Below are positions 50,474-60,400 of a stretch of 64,000 nucleotides of DNA, piece after piece. The notes beneath the pieces are model-generated. The model did not search any database, was not told where the DNA came from, and was given only the letters and a program-made list of their open reading frames with translations. The translations under genes and the position numbers were made by a program. Source of the stretch: Moryella indoligenes (GTDB taxonomy: Bacteria > Bacillota > Clostridia > Lachnospirales > Lachnospiraceae); the NCBI RefSeq assembly GCF_030812885.1, contig NZ_JAUSTO010000009.1, positions 1 through 64,000 on the forward strand. Direction: 5' to 3'. Positions within the stretch are counted from its first letter, which is position 1. Every line of letters starts with the position of its first letter.

Positions 50474-51913
50474 CTATTTGAGTCTCTCTGCAATACCGCA
50501 TTCGAGCTTCCAGACCTCAGCCGCCTGCGCCGCAAGAACACAGGCAAGTCTCCCGCCAAGCTCCCGCATGGCGCGGTCCTCCGCTCTGAGGGGAACAACA
50601 CCATTCCCGATGCTGTCCAGTATAATCGCAGCACAGAAGGGTCGTGCCTCTACAGCCTCACCCGACATCTGCACCGCAGCGCTGCTCCTCCCGGCGCGCT
50701 TAATGCCGGCAAGCTCCCCAAGCAGCTCCTCCGCGGCATCTGCCGCAGCCTGCTCCGCGCTGCGCGCTCCGGAGAGCACAGGCTCTGTCCAGCGCTGCAG
50801 CCTCTTCTCTTCGACATAAAGCACGCCTTCTGCGGAGAGCCTTCCCCCGGCGATGAGGCGCTCCGCAAAGCGGCGCTTGCCCTGCCAGGCACCGCCGGTG
50901 ATCAGAAGGAAGGAGGAGCGCTCCGGGAAGCGAAGACGTGGCCGCTTCATGCTGAGTGCCAGGGTCACCCCCCTATAACGCGTCTTATGCACAAGAATTT
51001 CCGGGAAAACTGCGGCTGCAGCCCGCTCACAGACATTTCCCACCCCTGTTGTCCTCCGCACAAAGGCAGAGTCCTCATACTCCCCCGGCTGCTCCAGCAG
51101 CTCCTCTGCCGTATACACGCGAAACTCTGCCCGAAGCTCCTCCGCCAAGGCAAGGATTGCCGGCTCATTCTTCTTAAGCTCTATGCTTGCAACAGCTGAG
51201 ATTGCCTCAGCACATATTCCCCGCTCGCTCAGAAACTGCTGAAGGGCCTCCCGCAGCGTCTCAGGGGCAATCCCCCGCCTGCACCCGACTCCGAGAGAGA
51301 GGCAGCGCGGAATGAGGCGAAGACAGCTCCCCCCCAGCTCTGCATCCGAGAGCGTCACCGCGATTGAGAGTGCCTTCTGTCCCGCTGCGATCTCCCGCTT
51401 CTCCGCCCGATACAGCTCACCCGGAAGCTCTCCCTCCACAGGAAAATCACTGCAAAAGCCGATGCTTACACCGCGAAGCAGTGCCGCACTGATCTTCCGC
51501 GCAAGCACGCGGTCCGTGATCCACAGAGCATTTTCCTTTGCAAAAAGATCCACAGCAAAGAGATGATACAGATCTGTCGCAGTAGAGATAACAGCCTCTG
51601 CGCCGATCATGCCGGCTATGCGCTCCGCCATCAGATTTGCACCGCCCACATGACCTGAGAGCAGAGAAATACAGTGCCTCCCAAGCTCATCCATCGAGAG
51701 CACCGCCGGATCCTGAAATTTATCCCGCACAAGGGGGGCGATCCTCCTCACCGCGATTCCGGTCGCCCCGATAAAGATCAGCGCATCACAGCAGGAAAAC
51801 GCCTCCTCGACCGCCAGCTCTAAGACAAGCTCCCCCTGCTTCTCCAGCATGGACTGGAGACGGGCTTTCAGCTCTCTCCCGCGGCCCGTATAAGCATACA
51901 GCACAATTCTCAA
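50474..51913 (-). CDS. CbiG-type cobalt-precorrin hydrolase fused to a CobU-like domain
   Basis: This 479-residue protein has two parts. Residues 1 to about 320 are CbiG: FIGATGIAVRRIAPLVRDK, LLSGHVGGANLMAERIAG, and the C-terminal LSLGVGCRRGIAPETLRE. From about 335, a nucleotide-binding region begins (LLITGGAWQGKRRFAERL), ending DSIGNGVVPLRAEDRAMREL, GRLACVLAAQAAEVW. This matches CobU, whose P-loop is normally GGxRSGKSxxAE and whose second motif is GxGIVPxxxxxRxFRDxxG. Both motifs are altered here (AWQGKR; RAMRELGG). The start is TTG 51913 with AAGGAGG. No other cobalamin gene is adjacent, so its pathway partners lie elsewhere. Confidence 0.8.
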   Translation of the reverse strand: MRIVLYAYTGRGRELKARLQSMLEKQGELVLELAVEEAFSCCDALIFIGATGIAVRRIAPLVRDKFQDPAVLSMDELGRHCISLLSGHVGGANLMAERIAGMIGAEAVISTATDLYHLFAVDLFAKENALWITDRVLARKISAALLRGVSIGFCSDFPVEGELPGELYRAEKREIAAGQKALSIAVTLSDAELGGSCLRLIPRCLSLGVGCRRGIAPETLREALQQFLSERGICAEAISAVASIELKKNEPAILALAEELRAEFRVYTAEELLEQPGEYEDSAFVRRTTGVGNVCERAAAAVFPEILVHKTRYRGVTLALSMKRPRLRFPERSSFLLITGGAWQGKRRFAERLIAGGRLSAEGVLYVEEKRLQRWTEPVLSGARSAEQAAADAAEELLGELAGIKRAGRSSAAVQMSGEAVEARPFCAAIILDSIGNGVVPLRAEDRAMRELGGRLACVLAAQAAEVWKLECGIAERLK

Positions 51914-51940
51914 TATGCACCTCCTTCGGCGCAGTCAGAA

Positions 51941-51980
51941 AGAGGGCCAAAGCGCGGAACGCTCCGCACCTTGACCCTCT
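51941..51980 (-). terminator. rpsA terminator
   Basis: AGAGGG...CCCTCT with an inner GCGGA/TCCGC stem forms a long hairpin, followed on the minus strand by TTCTGAC. It ends the baiN-cmk-ispH-rpsA series. Confidence 0.6.
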
Positions 51981-52017
51981 GTAAACTCGAACTGTCTCAG
52001 AGCTGAAGAGAGCAGTA

Positions 52018-53139
52018 TTACTGCTGCTCCTCCGGCTGCTCCTCTGGCTGAACCTCCTCACTGTACACGAGCTCATCGCCCTGCGGCTGCATCTCAAGCG
52101 CCTTCATGCTGAGGGAGATCTTTCTGTCAGCCTCATTGAAATCAACGATCTGCGCCTCGATCTCGTCACCGATCTGAAGAACATCCGCCGGCTTGTCGAT
52201 GTGTCTGCGCGCAATCTGAGAGACGTGAAGCAGCGCGTCCACGCCCGGCTCAAGCTCAACAAACGCGCCGAAATCGGTCATGCGGGCAACTCTTCCTGTC
52301 ACAACATTGCCCGGCGCATACTTCTCCGCCGCATCAATCCACGGATTCTGCTCCGGGAATTTCAGGCTGAGTGCGATCTTGGTTCCCACAATATCCTTGA
52401 TAAGAACTGTGACCTGGTCTCCGGACTTGAAGACCTTCTTCGGGTTCTCAATTCTGCCCCAGCTCATCTCGGAGATGTGAAGAAGGCCATCCGCACCGCC
52501 AAGGTCGATAAACGCGCCGAAATTGGTGACATTCTTCACGACACCCTCGACAACGTCTCCCGGCTTAATGCGAGCAAAGAGCTCCTTCTGCATCTCAGCC
52601 TTCGCAGCCAGCATGAGCTGCTTGCGGTCACCGATGATGCGTCTTCTGCGCGGGTTGAACTCGGTGATGACAAACTCGATTTCCTGATCCGCATACTTGG
52701 TGAGATCTCTCTCATAGGAATCGGACACAAGGCTGGCCGGAATGAAGACTCTCGCCTCCTCGACCATGACACTGAGCCCGCCGTTCAGGACCTGAACAAC
52801 CTTCGCCTTGAGAACCTCGTGATTGTTGTAAGCCTCCTCAAGACGCTTGTTTCCTCTGTCCGCGGCAAGTCTTCTGTAGGAAAGGGATACCTGGCCATCG
52901 CCGTCATTTACCTTCATGACCTTTGCTTCCAGTTCCTCACCAATCTGCACGACAGTCCGGAGGTCGAGGCTGTTGTTGTTCGTGTACTCATTCCTGGTGA
53001 TGATGCCATCCGACTTATAGCCGATGTTTAAGATGATCTGATCCTCTTTGACATCAAGAACTGTTCCCTTTACGACTTCCCCGTTGTGAATTGTCTTAAA
53101 AGACTCCTCAAGCATCTGTTCAAAACTCTGATCTGACAA
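52018..53139 (-). CDS. rpsA: Ribosomal protein S1
   Basis: This 373-residue protein has four S1 RNA-binding domains: near 16-90 (GEVVKGTVLDVKEDQIILNI), 105-175, 190-260 (GDVVEGVVKNVTNFGAFIDL) and 275-345 (VVTGRVARMTDFGAFVELEP), then an acidic/Q-rich tail (EEVQPEEQPEEQQ). I chose TTG 53139, behind GAGGAGG, which gives the usual start SDQSFEQMLEESFKTI. It overlaps the ispH end by 20 bases, in another frame. In many clostridia IspH and S1 are one polypeptide; here they are separate genes in a shared overlap. Confidence 0.92.
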   Translation of the reverse strand: MSDQSFEQMLEESFKTIHNGEVVKGTVLDVKEDQIILNIGYKSDGIITRNEYTNNNSLDLRTVVQIGEELEAKVMKVNDGDGQVSLSYRRLAADRGNKRLEEAYNNHEVLKAKVVQVLNGGLSVMVEEARVFIPASLVSDSYERDLTKYADQEIEFVITEFNPRRRRIIGDRKQLMLAAKAEMQKELFARIKPGDVVEGVVKNVTNFGAFIDLGGADGLLHISEMSWGRIENPKKVFKSGDQVTVLIKDIVGTKIALSLKFPEQNPWIDAAEKYAPGNVVTGRVARMTDFGAFVELEPGVDALLHVSQIARRHIDKPADVLQIGDEIEAQIVDFNEADRKISLSMKALEMQPQGDELVYSEEVQPEEQPEEQQ

Positions 53140-53974
53140 TTGTTTGAACCTCCTCAATGATATGTTTGGGGGTTGATGCCCCCGCTGTAATGCCTATACG
53201 CTCAAAAGACGCCAGGACCTTCGGGTCAAGATCATCCGCCGTCTGCACAAAAAACGTATTCTCACAGGCGGCACTGCAGATCTCCGCGAGCTTTCGCGTG
53301 TTGGAGCTGCTCTGTCCGCCGATGACAATCATGGCATCGACCTCTGAGGCGATCCTTCCGGCCTCGGTCTGTCTCTCCTGCGTGGCATTGCAAATCGTAT
53401 TAAAACACGCTATATCATAACCCAAATCCGTAATTTTATCAAGAATCTTTTTAAACTTTGTCAGATTATAGGTAGTCTGCGCGACAATACTGATACTTTT
53501 TCCCTTTTCCAGGCCCAGAGCTTCAAAATCTTCAGCAGATTCGATCACCTCTGTGTCCTTCCTTCCCCACCCCCGGATCCCCATGACCTCCGGATGTGCA
53601 GGATCTCCGACAATAATGACCTGGCGCCCCTTTGCATTCTCCTCCTGCACAATGCGGTGAATCTTTGCGACAAAGGGACAGGTCGCGTCCACCACACGGA
53701 GCTGTTTCTTCTCACAGATCTCATAGATCTCCCGGCCGATTCCATGGGAGCGGATGATGACGGTTCCCCCGCGAAGTGCTCTGAGCGCCTCCGGCCCGTC
53801 AAGAACCCGGACTCCTTTTCGTTCCAGATCCTTCACGACCTCCTCGTTGTGAATGATGGAACCGTAGGTATAAACCTCTCCCCTTGCTTCCTCCGCCTCG
53901 CGGTACACTGTCTCCACCGCCTTGCGCACACCGAAGCAGAATCCCGCCTTTTCCGCAATTTTTATACTTGACAA
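53120..53974 (-). CDS. ispH: 4-hydroxy-3-methylbut-2-enyl diphosphate reductase
   Basis: This 284-residue iron-sulfur enzyme completes the MEP pathway, making IPP and DMAPP. The three cluster cysteines are in AEKAGFCFGVRKAV, DATCPFVAKIHRIV and NTICNATQERQTEA; TYGSIIHNEEVV and IGGQSSSNTRKLAEIC are also typical. Start TTG 53974 follows GGAGAGG, 4 bases after the cmk stop. With ispG and dxr it makes the third MEP gene of the window. Confidence 0.95.
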   Translation of the reverse strand: MSSIKIAEKAGFCFGVRKAVETVYREAEEARGEVYTYGSIIHNEEVVKDLERKGVRVLDGPEALRALRGGTVIIRSHGIGREIYEICEKKQLRVVDATCPFVAKIHRIVQEENAKGRQVIIVGDPAHPEVMGIRGWGRKDTEVIESAEDFEALGLEKGKSISIVAQTTYNLTKFKKILDKITDLGYDIACFNTICNATQERQTEAGRIASEVDAMIVIGGQSSSNTRKLAEICSAACENTFFVQTADDLDPKVLASFERIGITAGASTPKHIIEEVQTIVRSEF

Positions 53975-53978
53975 TGCC

Positions 53979-54656
53979 TCACCTCTCCCGGCTTCCCCGG
54001 ACAAGCGAGAGAATCTTCCGCTGCACCTCCGCCGCACTCATATCCGAGCTGTCCAGGAGCACAGCGTCCTCTGCCTGCCGGAGCGGCGCCGTCTCTCTGT
54101 GCATATCTCTGTAGTCACGCGCCTCAATATCTCTCTGAACCTCGGCGAGCTCTGCGCTCTGCCCCTTCAGAAGCAGCTCTCTGAGCCGTCTTTTTGCGCG
54201 CACCTCTGCACTGGCAGTGAGATATATCTTTGTATCCGCGTTCGGAAGCACGACAGTCCCGATGTCACGTCCGTCCATCACGACCGGCTGCGCTGCCGCA
54301 AGCTGACGCTGAAGAAACAGAAGCTTGTTTCGCACCGCGGGATAGACGCTCACCCGACTCGCCATATTTCCGACGGCCTCCTCGCGAATTTCCGCAGAAA
54401 CATCCCTGCCGTTTAAAAAGATTCTCTGCTCTCCGTTCTCATGGCGGAGCGCAATATCCACCCCGTCCAGTGCGGCTGCGACAGCCTCCTCCGAATCCGT
54501 GTCCGTGCCTCTCTCTGTCAGGAACAGGGCAATCGCGCGAAACATCGCACCCGTGTCCACATAGATCCAGTTCAGCTCTCTGCTCACTGCCTTTGCAATT
54601 GTCGATTTTCCTGCTCCCGCAGGGCCATCGATCGCAAGCGCTCTGATCTTCTCCAT
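53979..54656 (-). CDS. cmk: Cytidylate kinase
   Basis: This 225-residue P-loop enzyme phosphorylates CMP and dCMP: IDGPAGAGKSTIAKAVSREL, WIYVDTGAMFRAIALFL, PVVMDGRDIGTVVLPNADTK and REEAVGNMASRVSVYPAVR-type lid residues. ATG 54656 begins right after the stop of the flavoprotein gene (stop ends at 54658). It precedes ispH and rpsA; the order cmk-ispH-rpsA is common in clostridia. Confidence 0.95.
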   Translation of the reverse strand: MEKIRALAIDGPAGAGKSTIAKAVSRELNWIYVDTGAMFRAIALFLTERGTDTDSEEAVAAALDGVDIALRHENGEQRIFLNGRDVSAEIREEAVGNMASRVSVYPAVRNKLLFLQRQLAAAQPVVMDGRDIGTVVLPNADTKIYLTASAEVRAKRRLRELLLKGQSAELAEVQRDIEARDYRDMHRETAPLRQAEDAVLLDSSDMSAAEVQRKILSLVRGSRER

Positions 54657-54657
54657 T

Positions 54658-55914
54658 TTATCTCTCCTCCGCCGCACTTTTTCCGGCAAGCCAGCCTGTT
54701 GACCACGCAATCTGAAGATTAAATCCGCCTGTCAGTGCGTCAAGATCCAGGAGCTCTCCTGCAAAATACAGTCCGGAAATTCTTTTCGATTCCATTGTGG
54801 AGGGATTCACCTCCTTCACACTGACGCCGCCCTTTGTGATAATCGCTTCATTGAAGCCCCGAAGTCCGGTCAGCGTATAATGAAGCCCCTTGGTCGCGCC
54901 AACGAGCGCAGCCCGCTCTTCCCTCGTCAGATCATGAATCCTTCGCTCCGGAGATACCCCTGACTGCCGTATCACCTCGGAAATGAGTCTTGAGGGAAAT
55001 AATCCGGAGAGCGCATTCTTCAGCGCGCGGTTCTGCAGATCCGAAAAATCCCTGAGCAGGCGCTGGTCCAGCTGTTCTCCGGAAAGTGCTGGTTTCAGAT
55101 CTATGAACAGCGCAAGCTCCTTCTTTTTCAGGAGCGGACCAACCACCGCGCTCGCAGAGAGTATCACGGGGCCGCTCAGTCCAAAATGCGTGAAGAGCAG
55201 CTCCCCAAAATCACTGTAGTGCTCTTTATTTCCCTCCCGTATGGAAATGGAAACATTCTTCAGCGAGAGTCCCATGAGATCTGCGGCTATGCTCTGCTCA
55301 CGGATCAGCAGTGGGACAAGGGAGGGCAGAGCCGGCGTGATGCGGTGCCCCAGCCGCTCTGCAAAGCGAAGCCCGGCGCCGTCAGAGCCTGTCGCCGGGT
55401 AAGAGAGTCCGCCCGTTGCAAGAACCACTCTGTCCGCAGGCAGCAGCGCACCATCGCAGAGCCGTACGCCGCTGACAGCTGCTGTGCCGTCCGCCGCCAC
55501 ATCTGTTTCGATACCCGACACTTCTGCGTTGAGACGCCAGCTTACGCCCGCGCGCTTCAGCGCGCGCTCCAGCGCATTGATAACATCATAGCTATGATCG
55601 CTCACCGGAAATACGCGCTGACCGCGCTCTGTTTTCAGCGGACACCCGTTCTCCTCTATCAGACGCATGATGTCTGCATTCGTATATTCCCGAAATGCGC
55701 TGAAGAGAAAGCGCGGATTACTGACCACGCTCTCCTGCACCTCCTGCATATCTGCCGCGTTCGTCAGGTTGCAGCGTCCCTTTCCGGTGATAAAAAGCTT
55801 CTTGCCGAGCTTTTCATTCTTCTCGAGAAGCAGCACCTTCGCGCCCGCTCCCGCCGCGGCAATGGCTGCGAGCATTCCCGCGGCACCGCCGCCGATCACA
55901 ATCACCTGATGCAC
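54658..55914 (-). CDS. BaiN/HI0933-family NAD(P)/FAD-dependent oxidoreductase
   Basis: This 418-residue flavoprotein has the FAD motif VIVIGGGAAGMLAAIAAAGA, the family block KLGKKLFITGKGRCNLTNA, VLATGGLSYPATGSDGAGL and a C-terminal GLYFAGELLDLDALTGGFNL. Start GTG 55914 follows GGAGG. Family members include the bile-acid enzyme BaiN and proteins of unknown substrate; the name 'BaiN' here denotes homology only. It heads the cmk-ispH-rpsA unit. Confidence 0.85.
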   Translation of the reverse strand: MHQVIVIGGGAAGMLAAIAAAGAGAKVLLLEKNEKLGKKLFITGKGRCNLTNAADMQEVQESVVSNPRFLFSAFREYTNADIMRLIEENGCPLKTERGQRVFPVSDHSYDVINALERALKRAGVSWRLNAEVSGIETDVAADGTAAVSGVRLCDGALLPADRVVLATGGLSYPATGSDGAGLRFAERLGHRITPALPSLVPLLIREQSIAADLMGLSLKNVSISIREGNKEHYSDFGELLFTHFGLSGPVILSASAVVGPLLKKKELALFIDLKPALSGEQLDQRLLRDFSDLQNRALKNALSGLFPSRLISEVIRQSGVSPERRIHDLTREERAALVGATKGLHYTLTGLRGFNEAIITKGGVSVKEVNPSTMESKRISGLYFAGELLDLDALTGGFNLQIAWSTGWLAGKSAAEER

Positions 55915-55948
55915 TGGTATCCTCCTGCTTTCAGCTCACTGCATTTTG

Positions 55949-55976
55949 GCGCGGCACCAGAAATGATGCCGCGCCG
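55949..55976. repeat. Strong hairpin between lysC and the flavoprotein gene
   Basis: GGCGCGGCA (55949-55957) and TGCCGCGCC (55968-55976) form a 9 bp stem, with further pairing outside. On the minus strand it is followed by AAAATGC, not T. The plus strand has CTCTTTTC some bases later. It probably acts as a weak terminator or a barrier after lysC. Confidence 0.5.
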
Positions 55977-55990
55977 GAATGCCTCTTTTC

Positions 55991-57310
55991 TTACAGCTGT
56001 GTCTCTACAAAAATGCGGTATATCGCGCGGATCGCCACCTCAAAATCCCGGCTCTTCACGCCCACGATGATATTGAACTCACTGGAGCCCTGATCTATCA
56101 TCTTGACATTCACGTGCTCATGGCTCAGCGCCGCAAAAACGCGTGCCGCTGTTCCTCTCTGATCCTTCATCCCGCGCCCCACTACCGCGATCAGCGCGAG
56201 ATCATCCTCAAGTATGATCTGATCCGGATGCACGGCGCGATGGATGCCCGCAACGATCCTCTGCTCATTGTCCAGAAACTCTGTCTGATGCACAACGATC
56301 GTCATCGTGTCTATCCCGGAGGGCATGTGCTCCAGACAGATGCCATTGTCCTCAAAGACCTGCAGCACCTTGCGGCAGAAGCCGATCTCGGAATTCATCA
56401 TATCCTTGTCGATGGTCACAGAGCAGAAACCTTTCTTGCCTGCCACACCGGTGATGGTAAAGCGCGGCTTTCTGCAGGTGCTCTCGACGATCATGGTTCC
56501 CTTGTCGTTCGGGCGGTTCGTGTTCCGTATATTGATCGGAATTCCCTCTTTTCTCACGGGGAAGATTGCGTCCTCGTGCATGACCCCTGCCCCCATGTAG
56601 GAAAGCTCCCTCAGTTCATGGTAGGTGATGGTATCGATCACCTCCGGGTTATCGACAATATGGGGATCTGCACAGAGGAAACCGGACACATCGGTCCAGT
56701 TCTCATAGAGATCCGCATGAATCGCTCCGGCAATCACGGAGCCGGTCACGTCGGAGCCGCCGCGTGAGAAGGTAGTAATGCTTCCGTCCCGCTTTGCGCC
56801 GTAAAAGCCCGGAATCACCGCATAATCAACGTCGCAGAGGCGCTCGGAAACCGCCTTTTCCGTCGCCTCCCGATCCAGTGTGCTGTCGTCATGAAACACG
56901 ATAATCTCTGCCGGATCTATAAACTCATAGCCGAGATAAGCCGCCATGAGCAGACCATTCAGATATTCTCCGCGGCTTGCGGCATAATCTCTGCCGATCT
57001 GATGCACAAAGCCCTCTTCCATTCTCCTGTAGGCATCCTCAAGATTCAGATTCAGCCCCAGACCCTCTATGATCTCCTCGTAGCGCGCGCGTATCTGCGT
57101 AAATATCTTTCCATAGGCGACCTGATCGCCTGCGGCATCATACATCCGATACAGCAGATCCGTCACCTTGATGTCTTCCGGGCTTCGCTTCCCCGGAGCA
57201 GACGGAACTACATAGCGCCTGGACTTGTCCGAGCGGATGATCTCCCCGGCCTTCTTAAACTGCTTTGCGCTCGCGAGGGAGCTTCCCCCGAACTTTACAA
57301 CCTTCTTCAT
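55991..57310 (-). CDS. lysC: Aspartate kinase
   Basis: This 439-residue enzyme catalyses the first step of the aspartate family. The kinase domain starts KVVKFGGSSLASAKQFKKAG and includes FSRGGSDVTGSVIAGAIHAD. Two C-terminal ACT regulatory domains follow (VTIDKDMMNSEIGFCRKVLQ, ALIAVVGRGMKDQRGTAARV), so feedback control by lysine or threonine is expected. No homoserine dehydrogenase is fused. ATG 57310 follows AGAGGTAAGGCT. A structured leader lies directly upstream. Confidence 0.95.
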   Translation of the reverse strand: MKKVVKFGGSSLASAKQFKKAGEIIRSDKSRRYVVPSAPGKRSPEDIKVTDLLYRMYDAAGDQVAYGKIFTQIRARYEEIIEGLGLNLNLEDAYRRMEEGFVHQIGRDYAASRGEYLNGLLMAAYLGYEFIDPAEIIVFHDDSTLDREATEKAVSERLCDVDYAVIPGFYGAKRDGSITTFSRGGSDVTGSVIAGAIHADLYENWTDVSGFLCADPHIVDNPEVIDTITYHELRELSYMGAGVMHEDAIFPVRKEGIPINIRNTNRPNDKGTMIVESTCRKPRFTITGVAGKKGFCSVTIDKDMMNSEIGFCRKVLQVFEDNGICLEHMPSGIDTMTIVVHQTEFLDNEQRIVAGIHRAVHPDQIILEDDLALIAVVGRGMKDQRGTAARVFAALSHEHVNVKMIDQGSSEFNIIVGVKSRDFEVAIRAIYRIFVETQL

Positions 57311-57332
57311 AGCCTTACCTCTCATAAACGAA

Positions 57333-57451
57333 GGCAAGACCGACCGGTCAGGTCGATCTTGCCCCTTATCTCTTCGCTGTGATAAACGCCTATACCGATA
57401 ATCCCAGCAGTGCGGAAGCCAGGGCTCCGATAAACTACTGCGCGTTTATCA
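57333..57451 (-). promoter_or_regulatory. Structured RNA leader between purL and lysC
   Basis: On the minus strand, right after the purL stop, nested stems can form. P1 is TGATAAACGC with GCGTTTATCA (57442-57451 / 57380-57389). P2 is GCAGT/ACTGC (57437-57441 / 57407-57411). P3 is CGGAGC/GCTTCCG-like (57424-57429 / 57413-57420). P4 is a 12 bp stem with one mismatch (57351-57363 / 57333-57345), followed by TTCGTTT. P4 could be a terminator and P1 to P3 a control structure for lysC. The pattern is not that of the known lysine riboswitch. Confidence 0.5.
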
Positions 57452-57459
57452 TACTCGAA

Positions 57460-60400
57460 TCACTTAAAATAGGCAACACCCGATTCAAAAATTTTCATAT
57501 CCTGACGCACAGGAATGTTGATATTGACATAAGTTCCGATGCGCTCCGGATGCGCCATTTTTCCATAAATTCTGCCGTCTGCACTGGTGATTCCCTCTAT
57601 GGCATAGTAGGAGCCGTTCGGATTCCACTCCTCCTCCATCGTGACGGAGCCGTCCGGCGCGCAATACTGCGTCGCGACCTGTCCGTTCTGAAAGAGTGCC
57701 TCTATGGTCCCCTGCGGTGCGACAAAGCGTCCCTCGCCGTGGGAAGCCGCGTTCGCATACACTCCGCCGAGCTCCGCGCCCATGAGCCACGGCGACTTGT
57801 TGGATACGACCTTCATATTCACCATGCGGCTGATATGTCTTCCTATCGTGTTCATGGCAAGTGTCGGTGCATCCGCCGCCTGCTCCCTGATGTCCGCATA
57901 TGGAACCAGCCCGAGCTTAATCAGCGCCTGAAAGCCGTTGCAGATGCCGAGCATCAGTCCGTCTCTCTCATTCAGAAGCTTCAGCACCTCCTCGCGGATC
58001 TTTTGATTGCGGAAGGCCGTCGCAAAGAACTTTGCGCTTCCCTCCGGTTCATCTCCCGCGGAGAATCCGCCGGGGAACATGACAATCTGCGCCTCTGAGA
58101 TCCCCTTTCTGTATGCTTCGACAGAATCCAGTATGTCCTGCGCACTGCGATTTCTGAATACGGGAGCATATACCTCTGCTCCCGCCCGCTCAAAGGAACG
58201 GAGAGAATCGATCTCACAGTTTGTACCCGGAAATACCGGAATGAAGACGCGCGGTATGCCGAGCTTATGCGTGCAGACAGCTGCTGCCTCTGCGCGGTAC
58301 AGCGGCGTATCAAGCGCCTTTCCTTCTGCACCCTCAGCAGTTGAGAATATCTTCTCCAGCGTACCCGTCCAGGCGCGCTCAGCCTCAGAAAGCGGCAGCT
58401 CCATGCTCTGAAACGCCAGTACGGCGCGCTCCGTCACCTCTCCGAGCAGGGTGCAGCGAGCCTTGAGCGCAGCGCAGTGCTCCGCAGGAACCTCCAGAAG
58501 CAGATCGCACCAGGCCGGTGCAAAAAGCTCCTCCGCGCGCACCGCATCCGATACCCTGACACCCAGTCTGTTGCCGAAGGCCATCTTTGCAAGGCCCTCC
58601 GCAATGCCGTGGCGGGACAGCGCATAGGAGCTCACAACACGCCCCGCCAGAACATCCTCAAAGAGCGCGGAATACTGCGCCTTCAGGTCTGCAAAATCCG
58701 GAAGCGCATCCGCATCTCGCTGCACACGCAGCAAAAGAATACGGTTTCCGGCCTTCTTCAGCTCCGGCGTGACCACATTTTTGGCACTGGCGATATCCAC
58801 CGCAAAGCTCACCAGCGTGGGGGGAACATCAATCTCGTTAAAGGTTCCGGACATGGAGTCCTTGCCGCCTATGCTTGCGAGCTCCAGCTCCCTCTGCGCC
58901 TCATAGGCCCCGAGCAGTGCGGCAAAGGGCTGACTCCAGCGGCGCGGCTTCTCATCATCCATACGCCGGAAATATTCTTGGAAGGTGAAGTGAATCTTTC
59001 TCCAGTCTCCTCCTGCTGCGGCAATCTTCGCGACTGAATCCGCAACTGCATATACAGCGCCGTGATAGGGGCTCCACTTCGAGAGGTAAGGATCAAAGCC
59101 GTAGCTCATCATAGTCACTGCATCGCAGCTCCCCTTCAGCACGGGAAGCTTCGCGACCATAGTCTGAATTTCTGACATCTGGTAGAGACCGCCGTAGGGC
59201 ATTGTGACTGTACCGGCGCCGATCGAGCTGTCAAACATCTCGACCAGACCCTTCTGAGAGCAGACATTCAGATCTGCAAGCGTCTTAAGCCAGTGGGAGC
59301 GAATGTCAGTGACCGGCTGCACTGTCAGCGGGCTCTCTGCCTTCACCGGCATCTCCACCTCAACCTGTGCCTTAAGATGCGCACCATTGGTGTCGATGAA
59401 CTCTCTGCTGATATCTACTATGGTTTTGCCTCTCCAGCGCATCCTTAAGCGCGGGCTCTCCGTGACCACAGCGACCGGAACAGCGCCGAGATTCTCTTCC
59501 TGTGCATATGCGAGGAACTGCTCTACATCCTTCGGGTCGATGACGCAGGCCATGCGCTCCTGCGACTCCGATATCGCAAGCTCCGTCCCGTCCAGTCCCG
59601 CGTACTTCTTCGGAACCTTGTCGAGGTCGATATCAAGCCCCGCCGCAAGCTCTCCGATCGCCACGGAGACGCCGCCCGCCCCAAAATCATTGCACTTCTT
59701 GATCAGCGTACTCGCCTCAGGGCGACGGAACAGACGCTGAAGCTTCCGCTCTGTGGGCGCATTGCCCTTCTGCACCTCTGCGCCGCAGATCTCAATGGAA
59801 TCGGTCGTATGAACCTTGGAGGAGCCCGTCGCGCCTCCGATTCCGTCGCGCCCGGTCTCACCGCCGAGCAGTACGATGACATCTCCCGGATCGGACGTGA
59901 GACGGCGCACATTTTTCCGCGGCGCCGCTGCCATAACTGCACCGAGCTCCATGCGCTTCGCAACATAGTCCGGATGATAAATCTCCTTCACATAGCCTGT
60001 TGCCAAGCCGATCTGATTTCCGTAGGAGGAATATCCGCGGGCGGCCTCCGTGACCAGCTTCCTCTGCGGGAGCTTGCCCGGGAGGGTCTCTCCAAGCGGG
60101 ACGGTGGGATCTGCCGCACCTGTGATGCGCATGGCCTGATAGACATAGGTTCTTCCGGAGAGCGGATCCCTTATTGCGCCACCGAGACAGGTCGCTGCGC
60201 CTCCGAACGGCTCGATTTCCGTCGGATGGTTGTGCGTCTCGTTCTTAAAATTTACAAGCCACTCCTCTGTGACACCGTCGATCTCAACCGGAACAATCAC
60301 GGAGCAGGCATTAATCTCGTCTGTTTCCTCCTGATCAGTGAGCTTGCCCTCCTTCCTGAGCTTTCGCATTCCCATAAGCGCAAGATCCATGAGACAGACA

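Noticed and set aside
57338..57459. Lysine riboswitch upstream of lysC
   Set aside because: The leader is only about 120 bases and I do not see the conserved five-helix core motifs.
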